Shown: positions 1 to 6,733 of the stretch, piece by piece | Layout of the letters: every line of letters begins with the position of its first letter | Position numbering within the stretch: the first letter of the stretch is position 1 | Origin: Gemmatimonadota bacterium | Lineage (GTDB): Bacteria > Gemmatimonadota > Gemmatimonadetes > Longimicrobiales > Gaopeijiaceae | Direction of reading: 5' to 3' | Assembly (NCBI GenBank): GCA_009692105.1 | Contig: SHZS01000013.1 | Coordinates: 1-35,188 of the forward strand | DNA length: 35,188 nt | Notes under the pieces: generated by a model | Told to the model about the DNA's origin: nothing | What the model saw: the letters and a program-made list of their open reading frames with translations, nothing else | Database searches by the model: none | Position numbers and translations under genes: made by a program

Positions 1-35
1 CACATCCGCCCCATCGGCCACCCGCGAAGACACGC

Positions 36-1004
36 ATGGACGAGACGTTCGGACGTGGTCCCATGCTCCTTCTGTCGGGACGAGCGCACAAGTCTCTCGC
101 CCAGGAGATCGGCGATATCATGGGCCGGTCCGTGGACGGGGCCGAGATCCGGGACTTCGCGGACGGGGAGATCTTCGTTCGGATCGACAAGAACGCTCGC
201 GGGAGGGATGTGTTCATCGTTCAGCCCACGATCTCCCCCTCCGACATGATCATGGAGCTGCTCCTCCTGATCGATGCGGCCAAGCGGGCTTCTGCGGCCC
301 GGGTGACCGCGGTGATCCCGTACTTCGGGTACGGCCGCCAGGATCGGAAGGACCAGCCGCGTGTGGCGATCGGGGCCAAGCTCGTGGCGAACATGTTGGT
401 CACGGCCGGAGCGGACCGGGTGGTCGGGATGGACTTCCACCAGCACCAGATCCAGGGGTTCTTCGACATTCCGGTGGATCATCTCTACTCAGCTCCGGTG
501 CTGATCGAGTACTTCAAGAAACGGACCTTCGAGGACCTGGTGGTCGTGGCGCCGGACGTGGGTTCGGCCAAGATGGCCCGCGGGTTCGCGAGGCGGCTCG
601 GTGCGACGTTCGCGATCATCGACAAGCGGCGCCCTGCGCCGAACCAGGCGGAGATCCTGGCCGTCGTCGGAGAGGTCGAGGGGCGGACCTGTCTCATTAC
701 GGATGACATGATCGACACGGCGGGCACGATGGTCTCCGCCGTTCATGCGCTCCACGATCGGGGGGCCACGGCGGTGTACGCGTGCGCGACCCATGCCCTC
801 CTCTCGGGGAATGCGCGGCAGAAGCTCGAGGACTCTCCGCTCCAGGAGCTCGTCGTCACGAACACCGTGCCGATCCCCGACGAACGAAAGTTCGACGGGC
901 TCGTCGTCCTCTCCGTGGCCGGGCTGCTCGCGCGGGCGATCGAGTATATCCATTCGAACGAATCGGTCAGCCAGCTCTTCGAGCTGGACAAACCGCAGGC
1001 ATGA
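36..1004 (+). CDS. prs: Ribose-phosphate pyrophosphokinase (PRPP synthetase)
   Basis: Transfers pyrophosphate from ATP to ribose 5-phosphate to make PRPP for purine, pyrimidine, His, Trp and NAD synthesis; cytosolic. The 322-residue product has the usual class I length. Visible motifs are the flexible ATP loop (YFGYGRQDRK), the segment FHQHQIQGFFDIPVDHL, and the PRPP-binding loop DDMIDTAGT at about residues 223-231. The loop after DRK reads DQPRVAIGAKL, slightly unlike the common RSARVPITAKL. The ATG at 36 has only a weak upstream GAAGA. The ATG at 63 would begin nearer the typical family N-terminus, so the first nine residues are uncertain. It is followed 21 bp later by rplY, the order seen in many bacteria. 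Confidence 0.97.
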   Translation: MDETFGRGPMLLLSGRAHKSLAQEIGDIMGRSVDGAEIRDFADGEIFVRIDKNARGRDVFIVQPTISPSDMIMELLLLIDAAKRASAARVTAVIPYFGYGRQDRKDQPRVAIGAKLVANMLVTAGADRVVGMDFHQHQIQGFFDIPVDHLYSAPVLIEYFKKRTFEDLVVVAPDVGSAKMARGFARRLGATFAIIDKRRPAPNQAEILAVVGEVEGRTCLITDDMIDTAGTMVSAVHALHDRGATAVYACATHALLSGNARQKLEDSPLQELVVTNTVPIPDERKFDGLVVLSVAGLLARAIEYIHSNESVSQLFELDKPQA

Positions 1005-1025
1005 CTTTCAACCGAGGTTAGGAAG

Positions 1026-1733
1026 ATGGCTACACAGGTGACGCTGAAGGCTGGCCTTCGCGAGGGAAGCGGGAAGGGTGGGGCCCGTAAGCTCCGCGCT
1101 CAGGGACAGGTGCCCGCCATCGTGTACGGGGCTCAGATGGATCCCATGTCGCTGGTCCTCAGTGCCCACGAGGCGGGGCTGCTCTTCCACTCGATCTCGG
1201 TTGAGAACACGATCGTGAACCTCGAGGTCGAAGGGGATAAGACACCCCTTCCGACGCTGGTCCGGGAGATCCAGACCCATCCGTACCGACCTCAGATCCT
1301 CCACGTCGATTTCCTCCGGATCCAGAGCGGGGTCGAGGTCGAGCTGGAGGTACCCGTGCACGTGGTCGGAATACCCAAGGGCGTGAAGGACGACGGCGGG
1401 GTTCTCGACCATCCCCTCCACAACCTCCCGATCCGGTGCGTTCCCGACCGGATTCCGGAGGAGATCCTGGTGGACGTGACCGCGCTGGGGATCTCGGACG
1501 CGATCCACGTGTCGGAGCTCACCCTTCCCGAAGGGGTCACGGCGATGCTCGACGGGAGCCGGATCGTGTGCTCGGTGCAGCCGCCCAGCATCCTGGCGGT
1601 TGTCGAGCCCGTGGTTGCCGAGACGGCCGAGCCGGGGCTTGTGGGCGGCGAGGCCAAGGAGGGCGCCGAGGGAGCCGAGAAGGAAGAGGGCGAGGGCAAG
1701 AAAGAGGGGAAGAAAGAGGGCGGCAAGAAATAG
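1026..1733 (+). CDS. rplY: 50S ribosomal protein bL25, long Ctc/TL5 form
   Basis: Binds 5S rRNA in the large ribosomal subunit. The 235-residue protein has the N-terminal L25 barrel (about residues 1-95, with KGGARKLRAQGQVPAIVYG) and the C-terminal Ctc domain (about 100-190) found in the long, stress-associated version. The last ~35 residues are a low-complexity Glu/Lys tail, probably disordered. The start ATG follows a purine-rich GAGGTTAGGAAG. It lies between prs and pth, the usual neighbours, and is probably co-transcribed with both. Confidence 0.95.
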   Translation: MATQVTLKAGLREGSGKGGARKLRAQGQVPAIVYGAQMDPMSLVLSAHEAGLLFHSISVENTIVNLEVEGDKTPLPTLVREIQTHPYRPQILHVDFLRIQSGVEVELEVPVHVVGIPKGVKDDGGVLDHPLHNLPIRCVPDRIPEEILVDVTALGISDAIHVSELTLPEGVTAMLDGSRIVCSVQPPSILAVVEPVVAETAEPGLVGGEAKEGAEGAEKEEGEGKKEGKKEGGKK

Positions 1734-1776
1734 CGCGACTGACGACCTATCGCCGTCTCCAACGTCGAGCCTTTTT

Positions 1777-2340
1777 GTGAAGATCGTGGCGGGGCTGGGA
1801 AACCCAGGCCCCGAGTACGACGCGACGCGGCACAACGCGGGCTGGTGGGTGCTCGACCGGGTGTGTCGGGACTGGGGCTTCGGGCCGTTCCGTCGTGAGA
1901 GCGCCCTCCTCATGGCCGAGGGCCAGCGGGAAGGGACGGCCGTAATTCTGGCGAAGCCGACCGCTTACATGAACCGGAGCGGGCCGGCGCTGCGTCCTCT
2001 GCTTTCGGGGGAGGAGCTGAACCCCTCCGCCGACCTCCTCGTGATCGTAGACGATGCCGCTCTCGACGTGGGACGGGTCCGTTTTCGTCCTGGCGGGAGC
2101 GACGGTGGCCACAACGGCCTCCGGTCGGTGGCGTCCGTCGTGGGTTCGGACGAGTTCCCCAGGCTGAGGATCGGGGTTGGATGTCCTCCCCCCGACCAGG
2201 GCATGGCCGACTGGGTACTCTCTGAAATGCCGTCGGAAGATGAGGAACGGATCGCGGGGCTCCTCCCCGAACTGTGCGAGGCCGTGGGCCTCTGGGTGTC
2301 GGATGGGATCGCGCCTGTGATGAACCGGTACAACCGCTAA
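1777..2340 (+). CDS. pth: Peptidyl-tRNA hydrolase
   Basis: Hydrolyses the ester bond of peptidyl-tRNAs that drop off the ribosome, recycling tRNA. The frame is open upstream into rplY, but the protein family begins at the GTG at 1777 (KIVAGLGNPG), giving 187 residues, the normal length. Catalytic and binding residues seen are Asn9, His19 (TRHNAGWW), Asn in KPTAYMNRSG, and Asp in the VDDAALDVGRVRFRPGG segment, followed by GGHNGLRS. It lies 43 bp after rplY and is the last gene of the prs-rplY-pth group. It converges on the aldolase-family gene. Confidence 0.96.
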   Translation: MKIVAGLGNPGPEYDATRHNAGWWVLDRVCRDWGFGPFRRESALLMAEGQREGTAVILAKPTAYMNRSGPALRPLLSGEELNPSADLLVIVDDAALDVGRVRFRPGGSDGGHNGLRSVASVVGSDEFPRLRIGVGCPPPDQGMADWVLSEMPSEDEERIAGLLPELCEAVGLWVSDGIAPVMNRYNR

Positions 2341-2380
2341 TGCGATGCGCCGATGGGGTGCGCCGGGCCGCGTGGGCGGC

Positions 2381-3475
2381 TCAGGACATCGGGACGACCT
2401 TGAGGAGCCGGCCCTCGATCCTGTCGAATATCTCGTCCAGGGAGAGGCCCGTGATGGTGAGCCCGTGGTTCTTCAGCCCGACCACGGCCCTCGCGGGGTC
2501 GGAGTGACTCCGCACGATCTTGGCCACGGCGCCTCCCAGCTCGTAGGTCCCGCACGGGTAGTTGAACTCGGTGGACCGTACACCCTCCATCCATGCGTGG
2601 ACGTGGAGGATGGCGCCGACCGCGGGGTGCTCCCGGTAAATCATCCAGTGCTCGATCGCATCCACCGAGACCCGCCGAGGCTCGACCTCCGGGGGAACGG
2701 AGAGGATCATCGCACCCTTCTTGGCGTCGTAATCCTTGACCATCAGGATGTCCAGCCCGACCTCGCTCAGCTTCGCCTTGTCCACTCCGGATGCGCTCAT
2801 CCAGAACTGAGTCTCGTCGTACCGGGCCGAGATGTTTCCGTAGGAGAGCCCCCCCAGGCCGTAGAGCCGCTTCAGTTGGCGGCGGTCCCGCTCGGACAGG
2901 ATCTCTTCGATTGGAAAGGGAGTGGGGAGCACATCCAGGGCGTCGAGGCGCTTACCGGCCCGAGCGATCGAGCGGGTGAGCTCGTCCCCTCCCCACAGCT
3001 CCCGGGGAAGGTCCGTCTCGAAGACGTTGTCGATGACGAGGCGAGAGGTCGCGAGAGGCTCGATCCGCAGGTAGACCTTCTCGAAGAAGTCGGTCCGGTC
3101 GGAGTTCCCCTGTACGCGGTAGTGGCCTTGCTCCGGCGTGATGAAATGCGCGTCCGGATGCGAATCCTCCGATCCCGTGATCCCGATCAGGAGGTTCGAG
3201 AGCGAGCGGACGAGCAGGGGGTACCCCTCGGGGATTGCCTCTCGAACGGTGCGTTCCCCCCCCGGGGCCAACTCGGTGAGGGACACGACGAACACCGCCT
3301 GACCCCGGCGCCGGAACGACCGAGGGTCGTCCCGACGGAAGCAGTTCACAACCAGAGAGGCCGTGTCCGCATCGTCGACGTAGGTGTGGCCGCGCCGGAT
3401 CATCACCTCGCGAAGCCCATTGGTGAACCAACTGAGCTCCGCGACCTCGGTGCGTCCAGCGAAAGAAAAGTCCAT
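2381..3475 (-). CDS. Class II aldolase/adducin-family protein with a ~180-residue N-terminal extension
   Basis: The 364-residue product has a class II aldolase fold in its C-terminal half (about residues 190-364). It shows LSYGNISARYD, the zinc-binding HVHAW, the Tyr/Pro segment EFNYPCGTYELG, and a third histidine in LKNHGLTITG. Family members are zinc-dependent aldolases or epimerases acting on phosphorylated or free sugars; the substrate here cannot be read. The N-terminal half (residues 1-180; YLRIEPLATSRLVIDN, HYRVQGNSDRTDF) is not a domain I recognise. The gene is divergent from ychF with a 173-bp gap and convergent with pth. Confident for the C-terminal domain, not for the reaction. Confidence 0.8.
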   Translation of the reverse strand: MDFSFAGRTEVAELSWFTNGLREVMIRRGHTYVDDADTASLVVNCFRRDDPRSFRRRGQAVFVVSLTELAPGGERTVREAIPEGYPLLVRSLSNLLIGITGSEDSHPDAHFITPEQGHYRVQGNSDRTDFFEKVYLRIEPLATSRLVIDNVFETDLPRELWGGDELTRSIARAGKRLDALDVLPTPFPIEEILSERDRRQLKRLYGLGGLSYGNISARYDETQFWMSASGVDKAKLSEVGLDILMVKDYDAKKGAMILSVPPEVEPRRVSVDAIEHWMIYREHPAVGAILHVHAWMEGVRSTEFNYPCGTYELGGAVAKIVRSHSDPARAVVGLKNHGLTITGLSLDEIFDRIEGRLLKVVPMS

Positions 3476-3648
3476 GTGATTTCAGTAAGCACTGCGGATC
3501 GCGAGTTGAGAACCTCGGATCGCGGGTTCGTGACGAACGAACGACCTCGAGCCGCGGGGAAGGGATTTCGAGTGCCCGGCTCTTTTCCTGCCCGAAAAAG
3601 GTCGACCCGAGGCCGATCCGACGCAAGGTCCCGAAAAAGGCTGAGTTC

Positions 3649-4749
3649 GTGCTGAAAGCCGGTATCGTCGGGCTTCCCAACGTGGGGAAGTCTAGCCTGT
3701 TCAACGCGCTTACGTCGCAGTCCGCGCCGGCCGAGAACTACCCGTTTTGCACGGTCGAACCGAATGTGGGGATGGTGGAAGTCCCCGACGCGCGGTTGCA
3801 CCGGATCGCCGAGATCCATGAATCTCGCTCCAGGATCCCAACCGTGGTTCAGTTCGTGGACATCGCCGGCCTCGTAGAGGGCGCGTCTCTCGGAGAGGGT
3901 CTCGGAAACAAGTTTCTCGCGAACATCCGTGAGGTGGACGCGATCGTGCATGTGGTCCGGTGCTTCGACGATCCGGACGTCACGCACGTGCTGGGCGGGG
4001 TGGACCCTATTCGGGACCGGGGCATCGTGAACACGGAGCTCCAGCTGGCTGATCTGGACGTCGTGGAGAAGAGGCTCGATCGTACTGCGAAGAAGGCCAA
4101 GTCGGGGGGGAATGAGGCACTTCGGGAGCAGGGGCTCCTCGAGCGCCTGAAGGAGCACCTGGGGAGGGGCCTCCCGGCGCGAGGAATGGAGATTGCTTCG
4201 GAAGAGGTCCCCCTCCTCCGCTCCTTCCAGCTGCTTTCCGCCAGGCCCGTGCTCTATGTCGCGAACGTCGGGGAGAGCGACCTTCCCTCGGGCGAGAACA
4301 AGTGGACGAAACGCCTCAGGGAGGCGGTCCGGGTAGACGAGGCGGAGGCCATGGTCATTGGCCTCAGTGCCAGGATCGAGGCCGAGCTCGTCGCCTTGGA
4401 ACCCGCCGAGCGAACGGAGTTCCTGCACGACATCGGGCTCGAGGAGCCGGGGCTCCATCGCTTGATCCGTGCCACTTACGAGCTCCTCGGGCTCATCACC
4501 TTCTTTACCGCCGGCGAGAAGGAGAGCCGCGCGTGGACGGTGCGGCGGGACACCCGCGCTCCAGGGGCCGCGGGCGAGATCCACTCGGACTTCGAGCGGG
4601 GCTTCATCCGAGCGGAGACCTTCGCCTACGATGACCTGGAGGTGGTAGGCTCCATCAAGGCGGTCCGTGAGAAGGGGCTGATCCGCTCGGAAGGGAAGGA
4701 GTACGTGGTGAAGGACGGGGACATTATCCTCTTTCGCTTCAACGTGTAG
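3649..4749 (+). CDS. ychF: Ribosome-binding ATPase YchF (Obg/OLA1 family)
   Basis: A conserved ribosome-associated P-loop protein that prefers ATP over GTP and is linked to stress and translation control. The 366-residue protein has G1 GLPNVGKSS (residues 8-16), G3 DIAGL, the helical insertion (about 120-200, a coiled coil), and a C-terminal TGS domain from about 280 ending GDIILFRFNV. The length is normal. The start is the GTG at 3649; no upstream in-frame start is supported. The 5' region (3476-3648) contains two copies each of GGATCGCG(A/G)GTT and CCCGAAAAAGG, of unknown meaning. A DUF2721 gene follows after 9 bp. Confidence 0.96.
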   Translation: MLKAGIVGLPNVGKSSLFNALTSQSAPAENYPFCTVEPNVGMVEVPDARLHRIAEIHESRSRIPTVVQFVDIAGLVEGASLGEGLGNKFLANIREVDAIVHVVRCFDDPDVTHVLGGVDPIRDRGIVNTELQLADLDVVEKRLDRTAKKAKSGGNEALREQGLLERLKEHLGRGLPARGMEIASEEVPLLRSFQLLSARPVLYVANVGESDLPSGENKWTKRLREAVRVDEAEAMVIGLSARIEAELVALEPAERTEFLHDIGLEEPGLHRLIRATYELLGLITFFTAGEKESRAWTVRRDTRAPGAAGEIHSDFERGFIRAETFAYDDLEVVGSIKAVREKGLIRSEGKEYVVKDGDIILFRFNV

Positions 4750-4758
4750 AAGGCCGCG

Positions 4759-5238
4759 ATGCAAGAAGACACTAGCGTCACAGCGGTTGCCCACGTCATC
4801 CAGCTCGCCGTGGCTCCCGTGTTCCTCCTATCCGGAATTGGAGCCATCCTTGCCGTGATGACCAACCGGCTGGCCCGAATCGTCGACCGCGGCCGCGCGG
4901 TAAAGGCAGAGCTGCGTAGCGCCACGGATCCCGCTCTGGTATCCGAGCTATCCGCGCTCTCTCGTCGAGCCAGATTGATCGGTCGTTCGATCACTCTCTG
5001 TACCACGACCGCACTCCTGATCTGCGCGGTGATCGTGGTCCTCTTTGTGGGTGCCTTCCTGGGCGTGGATACCTCCACCCTGGTGGCCCTCCTCTTCATC
5101 GCGGCAATGCTCGCCTTCTTCTGGGGACTCACGACCTTTCTGCGAGAGATCTTCCTGGCAACGGCGTACATTCACATCGGCCTGGAGCAGGTGCCCACTC
5201 CGACGAACGATCCGGCGGATGGGAGTGCGAGAAGATGA
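4759..5238 (+). CDS. DUF2721-family membrane protein
   Basis: A 159-residue integral membrane protein of unknown function. There is a hydrophobic segment at about residues 14-34 (APVFLLSGIGAILAVM), a charged linker (TNRLARIVDRGRAVKAEL), and two further membrane helices at about 77-102 and 105-125. The NRLARIVDR element after the first helix is typical of DUF2721. It begins 9 bp after ychF, so it is probably in the same transcript. Its stop overlaps the ATG of a truncated aldo/keto reductase in an ATGA overlap, which suggests it was once upstream of a complete reductase gene in an operon. Confidence 0.85.
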   Translation: MQEDTSVTAVAHVIQLAVAPVFLLSGIGAILAVMTNRLARIVDRGRAVKAELRSATDPALVSELSALSRRARLIGRSITLCTTTALLICAVIVVLFVGAFLGVDTSTLVALLFIAAMLAFFWGLTTFLREIFLATAYIHIGLEQVPTPTNDPADGSARR

Positions 5239-5297
5239 AAGCGCGCAGGCTGGGAAGCAGCGAATTGGAGGTCTCTTCCATTGGACTGGGCTGTCTG
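5235..5297 (+). pseudogene. Aldo/keto reductase, N-terminal stub only
   Basis: The first ~20 codons (MKARRLGSSELEVSSIGLGC) match the start of aldo/keto reductases, whose N-terminus reads roughly MKYRRLGxSGLEVSxIGLGC. After that the frame runs on to 5453 with no family similarity. Some 300 residues of the barrel, including the Asp-Tyr-Lys-His tetrad, are missing. The ATG overlaps the DUF2721 stop. I read this as the left edge of a deletion. The start codon and translational coupling are still present, so a 72-residue junk peptide could be made. Confidence 0.7.
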
Positions 5298-5633
5298 GCG
5301 CGCATCTCCAATCCTCTCGACGTTTGGACACGCGCGCATCACGCGCCTCACCGCATCAGAGGTCTTATGTCACGGCTTAAAGTCATTCTGCAGACCGCCG
5401 GGCGTTTCGTGGATTCCGCGATCCTCGTGTACTTCGACAGACCGGTCCGCTGATCGGGTGTCGGTCCGGCGCCCGGCAGGGGCGCCCTCCTTTGATCCAC
5501 CTAACGCGCTGAGCATCGGCGGCGTCCATCTCTTCGAGCGCGTGGCGATTCTGAATGGGAGGCGGCCATAGTGCGTGGATATGGACGGATCTCGGTGCAT
5601 GGCACCGCGGGTCATGACTTGGAAGGTTGAAAA
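5298..5633 (+). other. Gene-free stretch after the reductase stub
   Basis: No frame here resembles a protein family I know; short frames exist on both strands without family character. A small inverted repeat, GGCGCC at 5468-5473 and 5481-5486 with a 7-nt loop, is followed by only a short T run and is at best a weak terminator. A GGAAGG ribosome-binding site ends about 7 bp before the ATG at 5634. Confidence 0.4.
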
Positions 5634-6371
5634 ATGAAGATCATGGCGTTGACGATGCTCGCGGTGTTGGCACTTGCGGGGCCTGTTGCTGCGCAGGGAC
5701 CGGGTCAGGGTCGCGGTGGACAGGGTACGCCGCCGGGGATGGGACCGGGTCAGGGGCGGGGTAGACAGGGTACGCCGCCGGGGATGGGACCGGGTCAGGG
5801 GCGGGGTAGACAGGGTACGCCGCCGGGAATGGGACCGGGTCAGGGGCGTGGTGGACAGGATATGCCGCCGGGAATGGGACCGGGAATGGGAGTGGGACCG
5901 GGAATGGGCCCCGGTGGACCGGGCATGCCGCCGGGGATGGAAATGGCCGGCCCTCTGGAACAGGTGATCGGGTTGGCCCTGGAGCAGCGGGAGTCACTCG
6001 CCCTCACGGACGAGCAGGTTGCATCCCTCGAGGCACTGCGGGGGGACGTGGCGGCCGGTAATCAGGCGCTGCAGGGCGACATGGAGGCGCTGCGCGAAGA
6101 GGCCTCAGGGGACCGAGAGGCCATCCAGGAGCGGATGCGAGCTTTGCAGGATAGGGTTCGGGAGTCACGTGAGTCGGAGCGGGGTCGCCTGGAGGCGATC
6201 GTCCCTCCGGAGCAGCTCCAGCGGCTGCGTCCAAGGCCGGGCATGGGAGGTCGGGGGCGGGGTTTTGCACCGGGTATCCGGGGCTATCGGCAGGGGTTCC
6301 GGGATGGCTTCGGCGCCGGGGGCTCAGGTGGTCGGGGACGGCGGTCCGGCCAGCGCGGTGTCCGCCGTTGA
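5634..6371 (+). CDS. Exported Spy/CpxP-like protein with Gly-Pro-Met-Gln repeats
   Basis: The 245-residue product begins with a signal peptide (MKIMALTMLAVLALAGPVAAQ). Next come four 15-residue repeats of the type GPGQGRGRQGTPPGM (residues ~22-81) and a degenerate GPGMGVGPGMG tail to ~102. A helical region at about 108-200 contains LALTDEQVASLEALR and later PPEQLQRLRPR, resembling the paired LTxxQ motifs of periplasmic Spy/CpxP proteins. The C-terminal ~45 residues are Gly/Arg-rich. Family members are envelope-stress chaperones or metal-responsive proteins; the Met-rich repeat could bind metal, which is inference. It is preceded by GGAAGG and flanked on both sides by gene remnants, so it belongs to the accessory patch between ychF and rpsF. 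Confidence 0.7.
   Translation: MKIMALTMLAVLALAGPVAAQGPGQGRGGQGTPPGMGPGQGRGRQGTPPGMGPGQGRGRQGTPPGMGPGQGRGGQDMPPGMGPGMGVGPGMGPGGPGMPPGMEMAGPLEQVIGLALEQRESLALTDEQVASLEALRGDVAAGNQALQGDMEALREEASGDREAIQERMRALQDRVRESRESERGRLEAIVPPEQLQRLRPRPGMGGRGRGFAPGIRGYRQGFRDGFGAGGSGGRGRRSGQRGVRR
5697..5876 (+). repeat. Four 45-bp in-frame tandem repeats
   Basis: Units 5697-5741, 5742-5786, 5787-5831 and 5832-5876 each encode a 15-residue GPGQGRG-x-Q-xx-PPGM unit and are nearly identical at DNA level. A degenerate 63-bp continuation runs to 5939. The period is a multiple of three, so copy number can change without breaking the frame. Confidence 0.9.
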
Positions 6372-6453
6372 TCCTCGGCCTACGCACCGCCATCTATCCG
6401 GTTCCAGACCTTGCCGCCGCCAAAGACTGGTATTCAAAGGTGCTCGGTCGGTC
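6368..6453 (+). pseudogene. VOC-family (glyoxalase/bleomycin-resistance-like) N-terminal stub
   Basis: The frame reads LRTAIYPVPDLAAAKDWYSK then VLG, the first beta-alpha unit of a vicinal-oxygen-chelate protein; the family start is typically LRTxIYPVxDLxxAKxWYxxxLG. The similarity stops after VLGRS, about 100 residues short. No ordinary ATG precedes it; only a TTG overlapping the preceding stop is available. It abuts the SulP stub on the opposite strand. Confidence 0.65.
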
Positions 6454-6456
6454 GTC

Positions 6457-6590
6457 ACTCCACTGGCGATGGCGAATGCGATCGCGAGCGGAAGGGCCAC
6501 GATCCCGACCACGACGCCGGACGTTACGTCGGAGACGAACTGCGGGCGCGTGTATCCGCGCAGGGAAGTGACGATCTTGGGGACTAACAC
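6457..6590 (-). pseudogene. SulP-type anion transporter, N-terminal stub
   Basis: The minus-strand frame reads LRGYTRPQFVSDVTSGVVVG then IVALPLAIAFAIASGV, the N-terminus and first membrane helix of SulP/SLC26 transporters. It breaks after ASGV, where ~500 residues (the rest of the membrane domain and STAS domain) should follow. The 3' break coincides with the break of the VOC stub, so one deletion probably removed the 3' parts of two convergent genes. The start used is the GTG at 6590. Confidence 0.65.
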
Positions 6591-6595
6591 TCGAA

Positions 6596-6644
6596 GATTC
6601 TAACGGCGCGATTGGGCACTTGGTAGCGGCGCCGTTATTGAATC
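6596..6644 (+). promoter_or_regulatory. Long hairpin in the rpsF leader
   Basis: TAACGGCGC (6601-6609) pairs perfectly with GCGCCGTTA (6629-6637) across a 19-nt loop. GATTC (6596-6600) pairs with GAATC (6640-6644) below a two-T bulge, giving 14 base pairs. No U-tract follows on either strand, so it does not look like an intrinsic terminator. It sits about 90 bp before rpsF. Role unknown; an S6:S18 autoregulatory leader is one possibility. Confidence 0.4.
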
Positions 6645-6680
6645 ACCCCCATGATCCCGGTATCTTTATCGGCTCAACCC

Positions 6681-6701
6681 GCCCCACCGACGCCGTGGGG
6701 C
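6681..6701 (+). promoter_or_regulatory. Second hairpin close to the rpsF start
   Basis: GCCCCAC (6681-6687) pairs with GTGGGGC (6695-6701) around a 7-nt loop, CGACGCC, ending 32 bp before the rpsF ATG. Known rpsF leaders in other bacteria can carry a hairpin mimicking the S6:S18 site on 16S rRNA. I cannot establish that match here. The ribosome-binding site AGGGGA lies just downstream. Confidence 0.3.
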
Positions 6702-6733
6702 CCGTGATCACGCGGACCAGGGGAATCGAATCG

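Noticed and set aside
2345-3655. 436-residue plus-strand open frame opposite the aldolase-family gene
   Set aside because: The minus strand carries recognisable aldolase motifs; this frame has none.
5468-5486. GGCGCC inverted repeat as a terminator
   Set aside because: Only six pairs of a self-complementary hexamer and no U-tract.
5697-5939. Tandem repeats considered as a CRISPR array
   Set aside because: Units are adjacent without spacers, in frame, and encode a Gly-Pro-Met peptide.
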